NCBI GenBank assembly: GCA_030740335.1
Contig: JASLXL010000292.1
Coordinates: 1-8,890, forward strand
Direction of reading: 5' to 3'
Origin: SAR202 cluster bacterium
Lineage (GTDB): Bacteria > Chloroflexota > Dehalococcoidia > SAR202 > CAJWER01
Length of the DNA stretch: 8,890 nt
Position numbers and translations under genes: made by a program. Below, in pieces: positions 1 through 7,362 of this stretch (positions are counted from its first letter, which is position 1; each line of letters starts with the position of its first letter). The notes under the pieces are model-generated. The model ran no database searches, was not told the origin of the DNA, and saw only the letters and a list, made by a program, of their open reading frames with translations.

Positions 1-990
1 GACGTGGAGTAGGTCATGAAACTGCCGTGACGCCACGAGGTCCGGAGCAAGGTCACGCTCTACCTCTCGGCCGTACGCCGCCAGGTCGACCACCTCACCA
101 GCTACATACTCGGACAGGTGGCGCGCTGCCGCCCGCCCACTCCAAATGGCCGAGTGAATCCCTTCGTCCGTCACAGGATCGACCAGTCCCGCAGCATCGC
201 CAACCAGTAGCACATTCCCATCCGCCAGGGTCGAACCTCGCCTGCGCATCGGCAGATGGTGCCCTCTGAGGCCCCACACGTCCTTGGGATCTAAACCGTA
301 GTAGCGGACCAGCCCATCAAGCCTCTCCCGAAGCGTTGAGCCAACGTGCTTCCAGCCCCCCAGGCCAATGTTGACATGGTCCCCCTTGGGGAATATCCAG
401 CCGTACCCCCCCTCCATGCCGCCCACGTCCAGACCAATAATGTCTTGCCAACGATCGGGTACTCCGCTCGGCGGAGTGATGTTGCCCTCAAGGGCGATGT
501 GCTGCCTCACCTGCACGCTAATACCTGCGAGCTTGGCAGTAGTGCCGTTGGCCCCGTCCGCAGCCACTAGCGTGGTCCCTTCTACGAGGTGACCGCCGTT
601 CCCCACGACAACGTGGGTCTGGTGCCGCTCGACCACCTTCACCTGAAAACCCTCTCGCAGCTCTACACCGGCCTCCACCGCACGCTCTACAAGGTACGCG
701 TCGAGCTTTGAGCGCTGGGTCAGGAACACCAGATCCTCCGACGAGCGACGCGTAAAGCCCTTGCTCTGACGCGTGGTGAAGTGCACGGATGAAATGGCGC
801 GTTCCACAACGGGGGTGATGTCAAATGGCAGCAGCGCGAGCGCTCTCACGGTGACAGCGCCGCCACATGGCTTGTCACGAGGAAACTCCGCCCGGTCGAG
901 CAGAATCACGCTCAGGCCACGCGCAGCACACTCTCGAGCGGTTGTGCTTCCCGCAGGGCCAGCACCTACGACGATGACGTCATACCGCAT
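1..990 (-). CDS. Geranylgeranyl reductase family FAD-dependent oxidoreductase (3' end missing)
   Basis: This is an open frame of 330 codons with no stop, running off the left edge. Family members are usually about 380 to 420 residues, so perhaps 50 to 90 C-terminal residues are missing. Seen: an N-terminal dinucleotide-binding fold with GAGPAG at residues 9-14 and an acidic residue at D32; the KPCGG segment at 40-44; YGWIFPK at 196-202, which is the YxWxFPK signature of geranylgeranyl reductases; and the second FAD motif GDAAGLVDP at 264-272. Known for the family: these flavoproteins reduce double bonds in prenyl chains of lipids, quinones or chlorophyll side chains. Inferred: because the gene directly follows ispH, it probably saturates an isoprenoid such as a quinone tail, polyprenol or membrane lipid. 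The exact substrate cannot be told from sequence. The start is the ATG immediately after the ispH stop (TAG then ATG, no spacer). A purine-rich GGGGAAG lies about 12 bases upstream inside ispH, so translation is probably coupled. Confidence 0.9.
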   Translation of the reverse strand, partial: MRYDVIVVGAGPAGSTTARECAARGLSVILLDRAEFPRDKPCGGAVTVRALALLPFDITPVVERAISSVHFTTRQSKGFTRRSSEDLVFLTQRSKLDAYLVERAVEAGVELREGFQVKVVERHQTHVVVGNGGHLVEGTTLVAADGANGTTAKLAGISVQVRQHIALEGNITPPSGVPDRWQDIIGLDVGGMEGGYGWIFPKGDHVNIGLGGWKHVGSTLRERLDGLVRYYGLDPKDVWGLRGHHLPMRRRGSTLADGNVLLVGDAAGLVDPVTDEGIHSAIWSGRAAARHLSEYVAGEVVDLAAYGREVERDLAPDLVASRQFHDLLHV

Positions 991-1911
991 CTAGGTCGTC
1001 TTCCCCAGAACAGACCTTAACTCGGAAGGCAAAACGAAGCTGACGTCTTCCTCCGCGCCCTTAAGTAGGCTCACTTCATCCGGATCAATAGCCTGTATCA
1101 CCGCGTACACCAGCAGTTCAGGGGTCGACGCGCCAGATGTAATACCGACATTATCCACACCCTCAAGCCATTTCATGTCCAGGTCCTCGGGCCCGTTGAT
1201 CAGATATGACCTCACGCCGTGAGCCTGAGCCACCTCGCGCAGACGGTTGCAATTCGAACTTTCGGGTGCGCCAATGACGAGCACTACGTCGACAACGCGA
1301 CATAGTTGCTTGACAGAGGACTGCCTGTTGGTCGTCGCATAACACAGGTCGTTGCGTACCACGACGTCCTTGAAGCGGCCACGTATCTCGTCGATCGCTT
1401 GCTGAGTATCGTCCACCGAAAGGGTGGTCTGGGTCAGCACTGTGACTGGGGTATCCAGATTCCAGTTCGGTAGATCGGTCGACTCGCCATCATCGACGAG
1501 GTGCATGGACTCCTGGCCCATCGATCCCTTGACCTCCTGATGACCACGGTGCCCGACCAGCATCAGGCTACGACCTTCCCTCGCATATTTGTGGGCTTCG
1601 TTGTGCACCTTGGTCACTAGGGGGCAAGTAGCATCGATAACGTGCAGGTTCCGTGAGGCGGCTTTTTGAAAATCTTCAGGCGGAGAGCCGTGGGCCGAGA
1701 AGACCACCGTGGCGCCCTCGGGGATGTCCTCGACATCCTCCACTGTGATCGCGCCCTTGGCTTCGAGGGAGTTTGCGACGTAGGGGTTGTGGACGATCTG
1801 GTGTTTTACGTAGACGGGGGACCCGAACCGCTCGAGGGCTATTTCGACCACATCGATGGCCCTAACGACCCCCGCACAAAAGCCGCGCGGCGTCCCCAAA
1901 AAGACCTTCAT
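991..1911 (-). CDS. ispH: 4-hydroxy-3-methylbut-2-enyl diphosphate reductase (IspH/LytB)
   Basis: This is the last enzyme of the non-mevalonate (MEP) isoprenoid pathway. It is a cytosolic iron-sulfur protein that converts HMBPP to isopentenyl and dimethylallyl diphosphate. The 306-residue frame is full length. The three cluster-binding cysteines are present: C12 in GFCAGV, C96 in DATCP and C190 in LCYATTNRQ. The substrate-pocket residues are present too: H41 (HQIVHN), H74 (FSAHG), H124 and E126 (GHQEV), T160-T163 (TQTT), S218/S219/N220 (SSN) and S262 (GAS). One mild oddity is C221, where many homologues have serine in the SSNS motif. The ATG at 1911 places GFCAGV where the family has it, and GAGAGG lies upstream. 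The gene is divergent from the aminotransferase and is followed without a gap by the reductase gene. Its promoter is probably the extended -10 box at 1957-1965. Confidence 0.97.
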   Translation of the reverse strand: MKVFLGTPRGFCAGVVRAIDVVEIALERFGSPVYVKHQIVHNPYVANSLEAKGAITVEDVEDIPEGATVVFSAHGSPPEDFQKAASRNLHVIDATCPLVTKVHNEAHKYAREGRSLMLVGHRGHQEVKGSMGQESMHLVDDGESTDLPNWNLDTPVTVLTQTTLSVDDTQQAIDEIRGRFKDVVVRNDLCYATTNRQSSVKQLCRVVDVVLVIGAPESSNCNRLREVAQAHGVRSYLINGPEDLDMKWLEGVDNVGITSGASTPELLVYAVIQAIDPDEVSLLKGAEEDVSFVLPSELRSVLGKTT

Positions 1912-1956
1912 ATCGAGACGTCCTCTCCCCGCAAAGTGTCCTGTGTCAGATGTGGG

Positions 1957-1965
1957 ATTCTATCA
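1957..1965 (-). promoter_or_regulatory. Candidate extended -10 promoter element for ispH
   Basis: Read on the minus strand this is TGATAGAAT, an extended -10 box (TGn followed by TAGAAT, five of six matches to TATAAT). It would start transcription near 1950 and leave a leader of about 39 bases. No convincing -35 hexamer is visible at the usual spacing, as expected for extended -10 promoters. The same form precedes purA. Confidence 0.45.
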
Positions 1966-2004
1966 CAACGCCACCCCAACCTTCCCCAACGTCCGCAGCT
2001 TAGG

Positions 2005-2010
2005 TATACT
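2005..2010 (+). promoter_or_regulatory. Possible -10 box for the aminotransferase gene
   Basis: TATACT matches TATAAT at five of six positions and lies in the divergent gap. There is no good -35 hexamer and no TG extension, and it would imply a leader of about 175 bases. The rest of the gap (1912-2191) contains a short imperfect palindrome, CCTTGAATTTAAGG at 2066-2079, and the possible small ORF at 2139-2195. I see no RNA gene in it. Confidence 0.2.
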
Positions 2011-2138
2011 TGCACCAACGGGCGCCACATGCGCAAGGTGGGGGCGGGGACGAGCGCCATCTAGCCCTTGAATTTAAGGCTTGGTGTGTCTGAACCCCAC
2101 GCGACTGCAGCGATAACTTCTCCTGTCTTCTATTGGAA

Positions 2139-2195
2139 ATGGCACGAGACGACGGACAGATAGATCTTCAGCAGTATGTAGGAGCGAACGAATGA
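2139..2195 (+). CDS. Possible 18-residue leader peptide ORF overlapping the aminotransferase start
   Basis: An ATG at 2139 opens a frame encoding MARDDGQIDLQQYVGANE. Its TGA stop shares bases with the aminotransferase start in the arrangement ATGA (start 2192-2194, stop 2193-2195). That four-base overlap is typical of translationally coupled genes. Against it, there is no spaced Shine-Dalgarno sequence before the small ORF (GGAA abuts the ATG), and a frame this short can arise by chance. The peptide has no run of a regulatory amino acid as in attenuator leaders. The frame is also open upstream through a TTG at 2133. Existence is uncertain and no function is assigned. Confidence 0.2.
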   Translation: MARDDGQIDLQQYVGANE

Positions 2196-3358
2196 AACTA
2201 GCCGAGCGGATGGGGCGCCTTGGTACCGAGACCGCCTTCGAGGTCCTGGCCAAGGCCAAGCGGCTTGAGGCAGAGGGCAAAAACATCATCCACCTCGAGA
2301 TCGGTGAGCCCGATTTCGACACACCTGCAAATATCATTGAGGCTGGCGCAAATGCCCTCAAGAGCGGCTATACCCACTATGGCCCGTCTCCCGGGCTCAA
2401 TGAGGCCAGGGCCAGCATCGCCAAGGAGATCGCTTCGACACGGAACATCCCTGTCACAGGGGACAACGTCGTGATCACCCCGGGCGGCAAGCCCATCATG
2501 TTCTTTGCGATACTTGCGCTGGTCGACGAGGGGGACGAGGTACTCTACCCGAACCCCGGCTTTCCCATTTACGAGTCCATGATCAACTTCGCTGGTGGCG
2601 TGCCCGTCCCCATGAAACTTCTCGCCGAGCGTGACTTCGCGGTCAGCGTGGAAGAGGTCGCCTCCCAGATCACACCACGCACCAAGATGATGGTGATCAA
2701 TTCACCCAACAACCCCTGCGGGAGCATCGTCGAAAAAGACGACCTCGAGGCGCTCGCCAAGCTGGCCCGAGAGCACGACCTGGTCGTGCTCTCAGACGAA
2801 ATCTATAGCCGCTTCCTGTACGAGGGGGAGCACCACAGCATCACGGCCTTTCCGGGAATGCTGGAACGGACCATCATCCTCGATGGCTTCTCCAAGACCT
2901 ATGCGATGACCGGATGGCGAGCCGGCTATGGCGTCATGCCCATCGAGCTGGTGGAGCCCATTTCGCGCCTCAGCACAAACAGCATTTCGTGTACGGCGGC
3001 CTTCACGCAAATTGCCGCCATCGAGGCCCTGGAAGGCCCACAGAACGAAGCCAACCGCATCGTCGCTGAGTTCAAGAAGCGACGCGACATCATCGTCAAC
3101 GGCCTGAACGATATCCCGGGCATCCGCTGCCCCATGCCGAAAGGCGCCTTCTACATTTTCCCCGACATCAAGGGTACGGGAATGAGCAGCCGAGATTTCG
3201 CCGATGGACTGCTCAACGAGGCTGGTGTAGCCTGCCTCGCAGGTGAGGCCTTCGGGCAGTATGGGGACGGTTGCGTCCGATTCTCCTTCGCCAACTCCAC
3301 CGAAAACATCGAAATCGCCCTGGAACGAATCGACAAATGGGTCCGCTCCAAGAACTAG
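2192..3358 (+). CDS. Class I PLP-dependent aminotransferase, aspartate aminotransferase-like
   Basis: A full-length 388-residue fold-type I aminotransferase of the aspartate/aromatic group; enzymes of this group transfer an amino group to a 2-oxo acid in the cytosol. Seen: the substrate-arm segment GEPDFDTP at 38-45; YTHYGPSPG at 60-68; VINSPNNPCG at 168-177 with N174, which contacts PLP; SDEIYS at 201-206 with D202 and Y205; the Schiff-base lysine K235 in GFSKTYAMTGWRAGY; and R363 in CVRFSFA, which binds the substrate alpha-carboxylate. The usual NNPTG is NNPCG here. These motifs fix the family but not the substrate; aspartate, alanine, aromatic or other amino acids are all possible. The start is supported by AGGAG at 2180-2184, seven bases before the ATG. 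The gene is divergent from ispH and lies 215 bases before nadE. A possible leader ORF overlaps its start. Confidence 0.94.
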   Translation: MKLAERMGRLGTETAFEVLAKAKRLEAEGKNIIHLEIGEPDFDTPANIIEAGANALKSGYTHYGPSPGLNEARASIAKEIASTRNIPVTGDNVVITPGGKPIMFFAILALVDEGDEVLYPNPGFPIYESMINFAGGVPVPMKLLAERDFAVSVEEVASQITPRTKMMVINSPNNPCGSIVEKDDLEALAKLAREHDLVVLSDEIYSRFLYEGEHHSITAFPGMLERTIILDGFSKTYAMTGWRAGYGVMPIELVEPISRLSTNSISCTAAFTQIAAIEALEGPQNEANRIVAEFKKRRDIIVNGLNDIPGIRCPMPKGAFYIFPDIKGTGMSSRDFADGLLNEAGVACLAGEAFGQYGDGCVRFSFANSTENIEIALERIDKWVRSKN

Positions 3359-3372
3359 GCGCTGCGCGCGCC
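3358..3372 (+). repeat. GC-rich hairpin at the aminotransferase stop codon
   Basis: GGCGC and GCGCC form a perfect five-base-pair stem around a TGCGC loop, starting on the last base of the stop codon. No T-run follows, so it is not a classical intrinsic terminator. It may protect the 3' end of the message. The first bases, GGCGCTGCGC, also occur in the repeat unit after purA. Confidence 0.35.
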
Positions 3373-3450
3373 ATATTGGTGGGACCGAGCATGCCAAGTT
3401 GGCCCGACCAGCTTTACTTTGGATGTGCAGAGGGGCGTGGCCTTTTTGCC

Positions 3451-3487
3451 AAGTGTGAGAGGGTGTCACTCACATACTTGAATTTTT
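3451..3487 (+). terminator. Candidate intrinsic terminator after the aminotransferase gene
   Basis: GTGAG at 3455-3459 pairs with CTCAC at 3469-3473 around a nine-base loop. AAGT at 3451-3454 can pair with ACTT at 3476-3479 across a two-base bulge. A TTTTT run at 3483-3487 follows closely. The stem is imperfect and the T-run short, so this is a moderate call. It sits about 95 bases past the stop codon and would separate this message from nadE. Confidence 0.4.
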
Positions 3488-3544
3488 CTGGTCTGTGGAA
3501 AGAATGTGGGACATGAGGTTTAGCGCCACGATTCGATCCTGCAT

Positions 3545-3555
3545 CTAGTCACTAG
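3545..3555. repeat. Short palindrome upstream of nadE
   Basis: CTAGTCACTAG is a perfect inverted repeat with a single central base, ending 18 bases before the nadE ATG. It could be an operator half-site pair or a chance palindrome. Another odd-centred palindrome, GCCAAGTTGGC, lies in the same gap at 3393-3403. No known NAD-regulon operator is recognised, and no strong promoter is visible; the best pair is TTGAAT at 3478 with AAGAAT at 3500, which is weak. Confidence 0.2.
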
Positions 3556-3573
3556 GCCCATCCTCAGGTGCGC

Positions 3574-5322
3574 ATGTCACAATCCCCAAACCCCACACAT
3601 CACACCCCCAACCCCGTCTTCCGACTCGCCCTCGCCCAAATCAACCCTACCGTCGGCGCCCTCGACAGCAACACTGCCAAGATCATCGAGTATGTCGACC
3701 GCGCCCGCGAACTTGGTGCACAGATGGTTGCCTTCCCCGAGCTAGCCATACCCGGCTACCCACCCGAGGACCTGCTCTTCAAACCACAGTTCATCCAGGC
3801 CAACATAGACCGTATGCACAGTGTCGTGGAAGCGTCCAAAGACATCACGGTTGTCGTGGGATTCGCCGACGACGATGGCCACATCCGAAATTCCGCCGCG
3901 ATCGCTCACGATGGCAAGCTCCTTGGCATCTACCACAAAGTGTTCCTCCCCAACTACGGTGTTTTCGACGAGGAGCGCTATTTCCGGGCGGGCGACGAAT
4001 GCCCTGTCTTCGTGCTCAACGGTACACCCGTCGGCATCAACATATGCGAGGACATTTGGAGCGCCGTCGGCCCTACTACGGTCCAGCAGTCAATCGGCGC
4101 AAACGTCGTTGTGAACATCAGCGCCTCACCATTCCACGCTGGGAAACGTCTGGAGCGCGAGAAGATGCTCGTAGAACGAGCGGTGGACCACGGGCTGTTC
4201 GTAGCCTACCTGAATACGGTAGGTGGTCAGGACGAGCTCGTATTCGATGGCGCCAGCGTCTTCATCGACCCCTCCGGGAACGTCGTCGCCAGAGGCTCCC
4301 AGTTTGCTGAAGAACTGGTGGTGGCCGACCTTGACCTTCAAGCCGTCCCCGATCCACACACACCCATCCAATCATCTATCGCAGGGATTGGAACACCGAG
4401 CCGAATCGAGGTCCCAACTACCGCACCAGATCTCCAGCCGCCACTCACGGTAAAGGAGCCCACGGTCTACGAAGGGGCCGCGGAGGTTTATACCGCGCTA
4501 GTCACCGGCACACGCGACTACGTCAAGAAGTCTGGATTTGACAAGGTCTTGATTGCCATCTCAGGTGGAATAGACTCCAGCCTCGTGGCAGCCGTCGCCG
4601 CCGACGCCCTCGGGCCCGAAAACGTCGTGGGAATCTGGATGCCCTCCCGCTACTCGTCCGAGAACAGCATGCTGGACGCAACAGCGTTGGCCGAGAACCT
4701 CGGTATTGAACTGCGGACGATATCCATCGAGGAACCTTTTTCTACCAACCTGGACATCCTGAAACCGCATTTCGAGGGGACCGATCCCGGTCTGGCCGAA
4801 GAGAACCTGCAGTCCCGCATTCGAGGCGTCCTGATCATGGCCTTGTCCAACAAGTTTGGCTGGATGGTCCTCACCACAGGCAACAAGAGCGAGATGGCGG
4901 TTGGTTACGCCACGATCTACGGCGACATGGCGGGCGGATACGGGGTCATCAAAGACGTTCCGAAGACCCTGGTGTTCGAGTTATCGCGGTACCGAAACAC
5001 AACAACAGATATCGCCTCAATTCCCCAAAACGTGATCGCAAAACCTCCCAGCGCGGAGCTGCGCCAGGACCAGAAGGACGAAGACAGCCTGCCTCCCTAC
5101 GATGTCCTGGACCCCATTCTGGAGGCATATGTAGAGGACGACCGGAGTTTCTCGGAGATCACTGCAATGGGGTATGACGAGAGGGTCGTCATACAGGTGA
5201 TCGCACTGGTGGATCGCAGCGAATACAAGCGACGCCAGGCCCCGCCGGGGATCAAGATTACAACTCGTAACTTCGGCCGCGACCGCAGAATGCCCATCGT
5301 GAACCGCTACCGTCCGTACTAG
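3574..5322 (+). CDS. nadE: Glutamine-dependent NAD+ synthetase (two-domain NadE)
   Basis: This enzyme catalyses the last step of NAD synthesis: nicotinate adenine dinucleotide plus ATP and glutamine gives NAD+. Two domains are seen. Residues 16 to about 265 are a nitrilase-type glutaminase with the E56, K122 and C158 triad (FPELAIPGY, HKVFLPNYG, NICEDIW). Residues from about 300 to 582 are the ATP-pyrophosphatase synthetase with the PP-loop SGGIDSS at 330-336, TTGNKSE at 434-440, and KPPSAELR at 490-497 followed by the acidic QDQKDEDSLPPYD. At 582 residues this is the compact bacterial two-domain form and looks intact. I chose the ATG at 3574; the frame also allows GTG at 3568. AGG at 3566-3568 is a weak ribosome site for the ATG. 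The first 15 residues are rich in Pro, Ser, Thr and His and precede the usual domain start at FRLALAQ. Having its own glutaminase domain, it can use glutamine directly. Confidence 0.96.
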   Translation: MSQSPNPTHHTPNPVFRLALAQINPTVGALDSNTAKIIEYVDRARELGAQMVAFPELAIPGYPPEDLLFKPQFIQANIDRMHSVVEASKDITVVVGFADDDGHIRNSAAIAHDGKLLGIYHKVFLPNYGVFDEERYFRAGDECPVFVLNGTPVGINICEDIWSAVGPTTVQQSIGANVVVNISASPFHAGKRLEREKMLVERAVDHGLFVAYLNTVGGQDELVFDGASVFIDPSGNVVARGSQFAEELVVADLDLQAVPDPHTPIQSSIAGIGTPSRIEVPTTAPDLQPPLTVKEPTVYEGAAEVYTALVTGTRDYVKKSGFDKVLIAISGGIDSSLVAAVAADALGPENVVGIWMPSRYSSENSMLDATALAENLGIELRTISIEEPFSTNLDILKPHFEGTDPGLAEENLQSRIRGVLIMALSNKFGWMVLTTGNKSEMAVGYATIYGDMAGGYGVIKDVPKTLVFELSRYRNTTTDIASIPQNVIAKPPSAELRQDQKDEDSLPPYDVLDPILEAYVEDDRSFSEITAMGYDERVVIQVIALVDRSEYKRRQAPPGIKITTRNFGRDRRMPIVNRYRPY

Positions 5323-5325
5323 ATT

Positions 5326-5345
5326 CGACCGCGTTCCAACGGTCG
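5326..5345 (+). repeat. Stem-loop just after the nadE stop
   Basis: CGACCG at 5326-5331 pairs with CGGTCG at 5340-5345, a perfect six-base-pair GC-rich stem with an eight-base loop, three bases past the stop codon. There is no T-run, so it would act, if at all, as a 3'-end stabiliser or a Rho-independent-like pause and not as a classical terminator. Confidence 0.35.
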
Positions 5346-5541
5346 GTCAGCACCGGTCACACTCGACTCAGCACCAGCGCCGCAGTAGCCCTTCGGTTGG
5401 TAAGCACCAGCCCCACCCAACTAAGTGTGCGCAGCACCCACCTTCGATCGCGCCCAAACCAGCTCGTCCATTGGAATAGCGCTCTAGAGCCTCAATGCCT
5501 AACCCAAAGCACTGCATCTCTCAGCATCTACTCAGGACAGA

Positions 5542-5575
5542 ACCCCAATATCTGTTTCAAGCCTATTGTTGGGGT
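5542..5575. terminator. Possible bidirectional stem-loop between convergent genes
   Basis: ACCCCAA at 5542-5548 pairs perfectly with TTGGGGT at 5569-5575 around a 20-base loop, with TAT/ATA-like pairing possible just inside. It lies midway between the two convergent 3' ends, about 220 bases past nadE and 60 past the malate synthase stop. Neither side carries a T-run, so the terminator role is inferred from position only. Confidence 0.25.
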
Positions 5576-5636
5576 GCCTCTGTATGAGGTGGTGTCTCAC
5601 ACACGATTCTCTTTTGTGTCCAAGAAAACGAGCCGC

Positions 5637-7343
5637 CTAGAAGGCATCTTTCTCAGCCGCAATATTTTCGAGATCGGCCCTGCTATATGACCCCAGGCTC
5701 CTAAAATCCAGATCCGTGTAGCTCTTGATCCACCGCGTAGCGATCTTAACTGCCTTGCGATAGCGGGTCTCCGCTGCTGCAAATTGCCCCCGACCGGCCT
5801 CGTCAAGCTCACCGGCCTCCTCCTTCAACAGGCGAAGGATGTCCTCCACCTCTTCGTGAAGCAGCCCCTTGACCAGGGCGAAGTCGTGGGGCCGCCCCGT
5901 CTCCGTGTCCTTCGCTCCATGGAGCACTCGCTGTGCTATCTGCGCCACCGACATCCTGCCCGTCGCCAGGTCCTCCATCAGCGAGGGATGGATCCCTGGC
6001 TTGCCGGCCAGGCTGTCGATTCCCTTTGCGCCCCTGCCGTTGAGCCAGCCCTCCAGATATTCGACGAGCATGCGGACGTTACGCCGGGTGCCTTCAATAG
6101 TGATGGGCCCTTCCGGCACCGCAATCTCAACGGGGTAGTTGTCTGGGTTATGCTGCTCGGGCGACGGGGTCCATCCCGAGCCTCGCAGATTCTTGAATGG
6201 GTCCCCAGCGGTCTGCATGTGGAAGATATGGGCAGTCCACGCGCGAAGGAAACCCTGGGCTGCCTCCCACTCCTTGTCGGCAGTAATGGTGGCAGCTGCC
6301 GATTCGTTGACCTCGGCATCACGGCTCGGCAGTGCCGTCGCCATACCACCAATCGGCACTGCGCCACGCTTCAGGCAGATCGCAACCAACCGCCTAAATA
6401 TGGTGGATAAGAATTCGGTCGTCTTGATGTCGACACCAAACCTGTCCGGCCATACCGAGTCCGGGTCTGCCAGGACAAATTCGAAGATGCTGGCCTTAAA
6501 GTCCCAACGAGCGGCATTCAGTCCAGCCGCATATGGGCCGAGGGCATGTAACGTCTCCTCCATCTGGTATGCCATCGGTAGCGATTCCACCAGAGGAATC
6601 GCCCGGATCACAGCCGTGTCCGACAACTCAAACAACTCAAATGTTGCGTCAAAGAACTCACGCCAGAAGCCGGCCTCTTTCGCGGACTCCATTTTGGGCA
6701 GGTAGAAGTAGACACCCTGTCCTCGCCCAATCTGCGCTCGACCAGCGTGAAACAGGGTCAATGCGGTTCCGAGGATCGCCGCCGACACAGGGCTGCTGTC
6801 TATCGTCACATCGGGCTCGTCCAGGTGGAGCCCGCGTTCCCTGTGCATGAAAAATGGAATCTCGCCTTCTTGAATACTGTAATGCCGCCCGGTTGCCTCG
6901 TTAGTGAACTCCAGCGTCCGGTTGGCGGCAGCCAGCCTATTGCGAGCGGCTGTCACGGTGTCCACGAATCTGTGGCCTGCGGCGTCCTCGTCGTCGTCAA
7001 GATCGCCCACCGCGCGGGTCCCCTCAGGTCCTGGATTCAGAGCATTGATGAACATGCTAGTAATAGACGCTGGACCCGTTATCTCGATACCGGGACGCCG
7101 AAGCTCCTCGGGCACCGGTGGAACCTGCCAGTCACCGGTATTGATATCGGATGGTGGCAGATGCGTAGGCATGATCCCCTGCTCCAGGGCCCGCCTCAAC
7201 ACAATAGCCCTCTCGGCGCGTAAATCACTCACTTTGTCAGCGAACCTGTCGTGTAGCGCCACTAGGTACTCATTGAACGCGGGCGTGAACAGCTCGTCCG
7301 CACCTTCAACCTCGGCAAATTTCACTCTTTCGGTCGCAACCAT
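5637..7343 (-). CDS. aceB: Malate synthase, divergent relative of the A type
   Basis: Malate synthase condenses glyoxylate with acetyl-CoA to give malate, the second glyoxylate-shunt step. The 568-residue product is a little longer than the usual ~530. Seen: FINALNPGPEG at 98-108; HRERGLHL at 167-174 with probable catalytic R170; VYFYLPKMES at 211-220; metal ligands E253 (LVES) and D281 (AARWD), 28 residues apart as in E. coli AceB (E250, D278, from memory); GGMATALPS at 332-340; and LMEDLATGR at 455-463 with D458 as probable catalytic acid. Two family motifs are altered: the usual DFEDSxSPTW region reads GDLDDDEDAAGH (113-124), and the usual GHDGTWVAHP reads GFLRAWTAHIF (364-374). The ATG at 7343 is chosen over upstream codons because GGGAGG (minus strand, 7352-7357) lies eight bases before it. 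No isocitrate lyase is in the window, so glyoxylate may come from another source. An unknown acyl-CoA lyase or synthase activity remains possible. Confidence 0.86.
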   Translation of the reverse strand: MVATERVKFAEVEGADELFTPAFNEYLVALHDRFADKVSDLRAERAIVLRRALEQGIMPTHLPPSDINTGDWQVPPVPEELRRPGIEITGPASITSMFINALNPGPEGTRAVGDLDDDEDAAGHRFVDTVTAARNRLAAANRTLEFTNEATGRHYSIQEGEIPFFMHRERGLHLDEPDVTIDSSPVSAAILGTALTLFHAGRAQIGRGQGVYFYLPKMESAKEAGFWREFFDATFELFELSDTAVIRAIPLVESLPMAYQMEETLHALGPYAAGLNAARWDFKASIFEFVLADPDSVWPDRFGVDIKTTEFLSTIFRRLVAICLKRGAVPIGGMATALPSRDAEVNESAAATITADKEWEAAQGFLRAWTAHIFHMQTAGDPFKNLRGSGWTPSPEQHNPDNYPVEIAVPEGPITIEGTRRNVRMLVEYLEGWLNGRGAKGIDSLAGKPGIHPSLMEDLATGRMSVAQIAQRVLHGAKDTETGRPHDFALVKGLLHEEVEDILRLLKEEAGELDEAGRGQFAAAETRYRKAVKIATRWIKSYTDLDFRSLGSYSRADLENIAAEKDAF

Positions 7344-7362
7344 AGAGCCTGCCTCCCGTGCA

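Larger units (their letters stand above)
5323..5636. other. Convergent intergenic region with no gene seen
   Basis: This 314-base gap lies between the 3' ends of nadE and the malate synthase gene. It holds two stem-loops (annotated separately) and four copies of AGCACC, at 5349, 5370, 5403 and 5433. I see no tRNA, promoter or convincing coding frame. A plus-strand frame starting at a TTG at 5397 runs through much of it into the antisense of the malate synthase gene; it has no ribosome site and no recognisable motif. Confidence 0.6.

Noticed and set aside
1245..1255. IspH C221 as an extra iron-sulfur ligand
   Set aside because: The three normal cluster cysteines are all present; serine-to-cysteine at this site is more simply a neutral variant near the pocket.
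1666..2064. A 132-codon plus-strand frame overlapping the ispH start and the divergent gap
   Set aside because: Most of it is antisense to ispH, there is no ribosome site, and the product looks like random Arg/Pro-rich translation.
2066..2079. CCTTGAATTTAAGG as an operator or -35 element
   Set aside because: The palindrome is imperfect, and no matching -10 hexamer lies 16 to 18 bases downstream of its TTGAAT.
2792..3469. A 225-codon open frame on the minus strand opposite the aminotransferase
   Set aside because: It lies almost wholly antisense to a gene with intact catalytic motifs, shows no recognisable domain, and is expected from GC-rich third positions.
5397..5690. A 97-codon plus-strand frame across the convergent gap
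   Set aside because: It needs a TTG start without a ribosome site, runs antisense into the end of the malate synthase gene and has no recognisable feature.
5784..6410. A 208-codon plus-strand frame inside the malate synthase gene
   Set aside because: It is antisense to a well-supported gene and its product has no recognisable motif.
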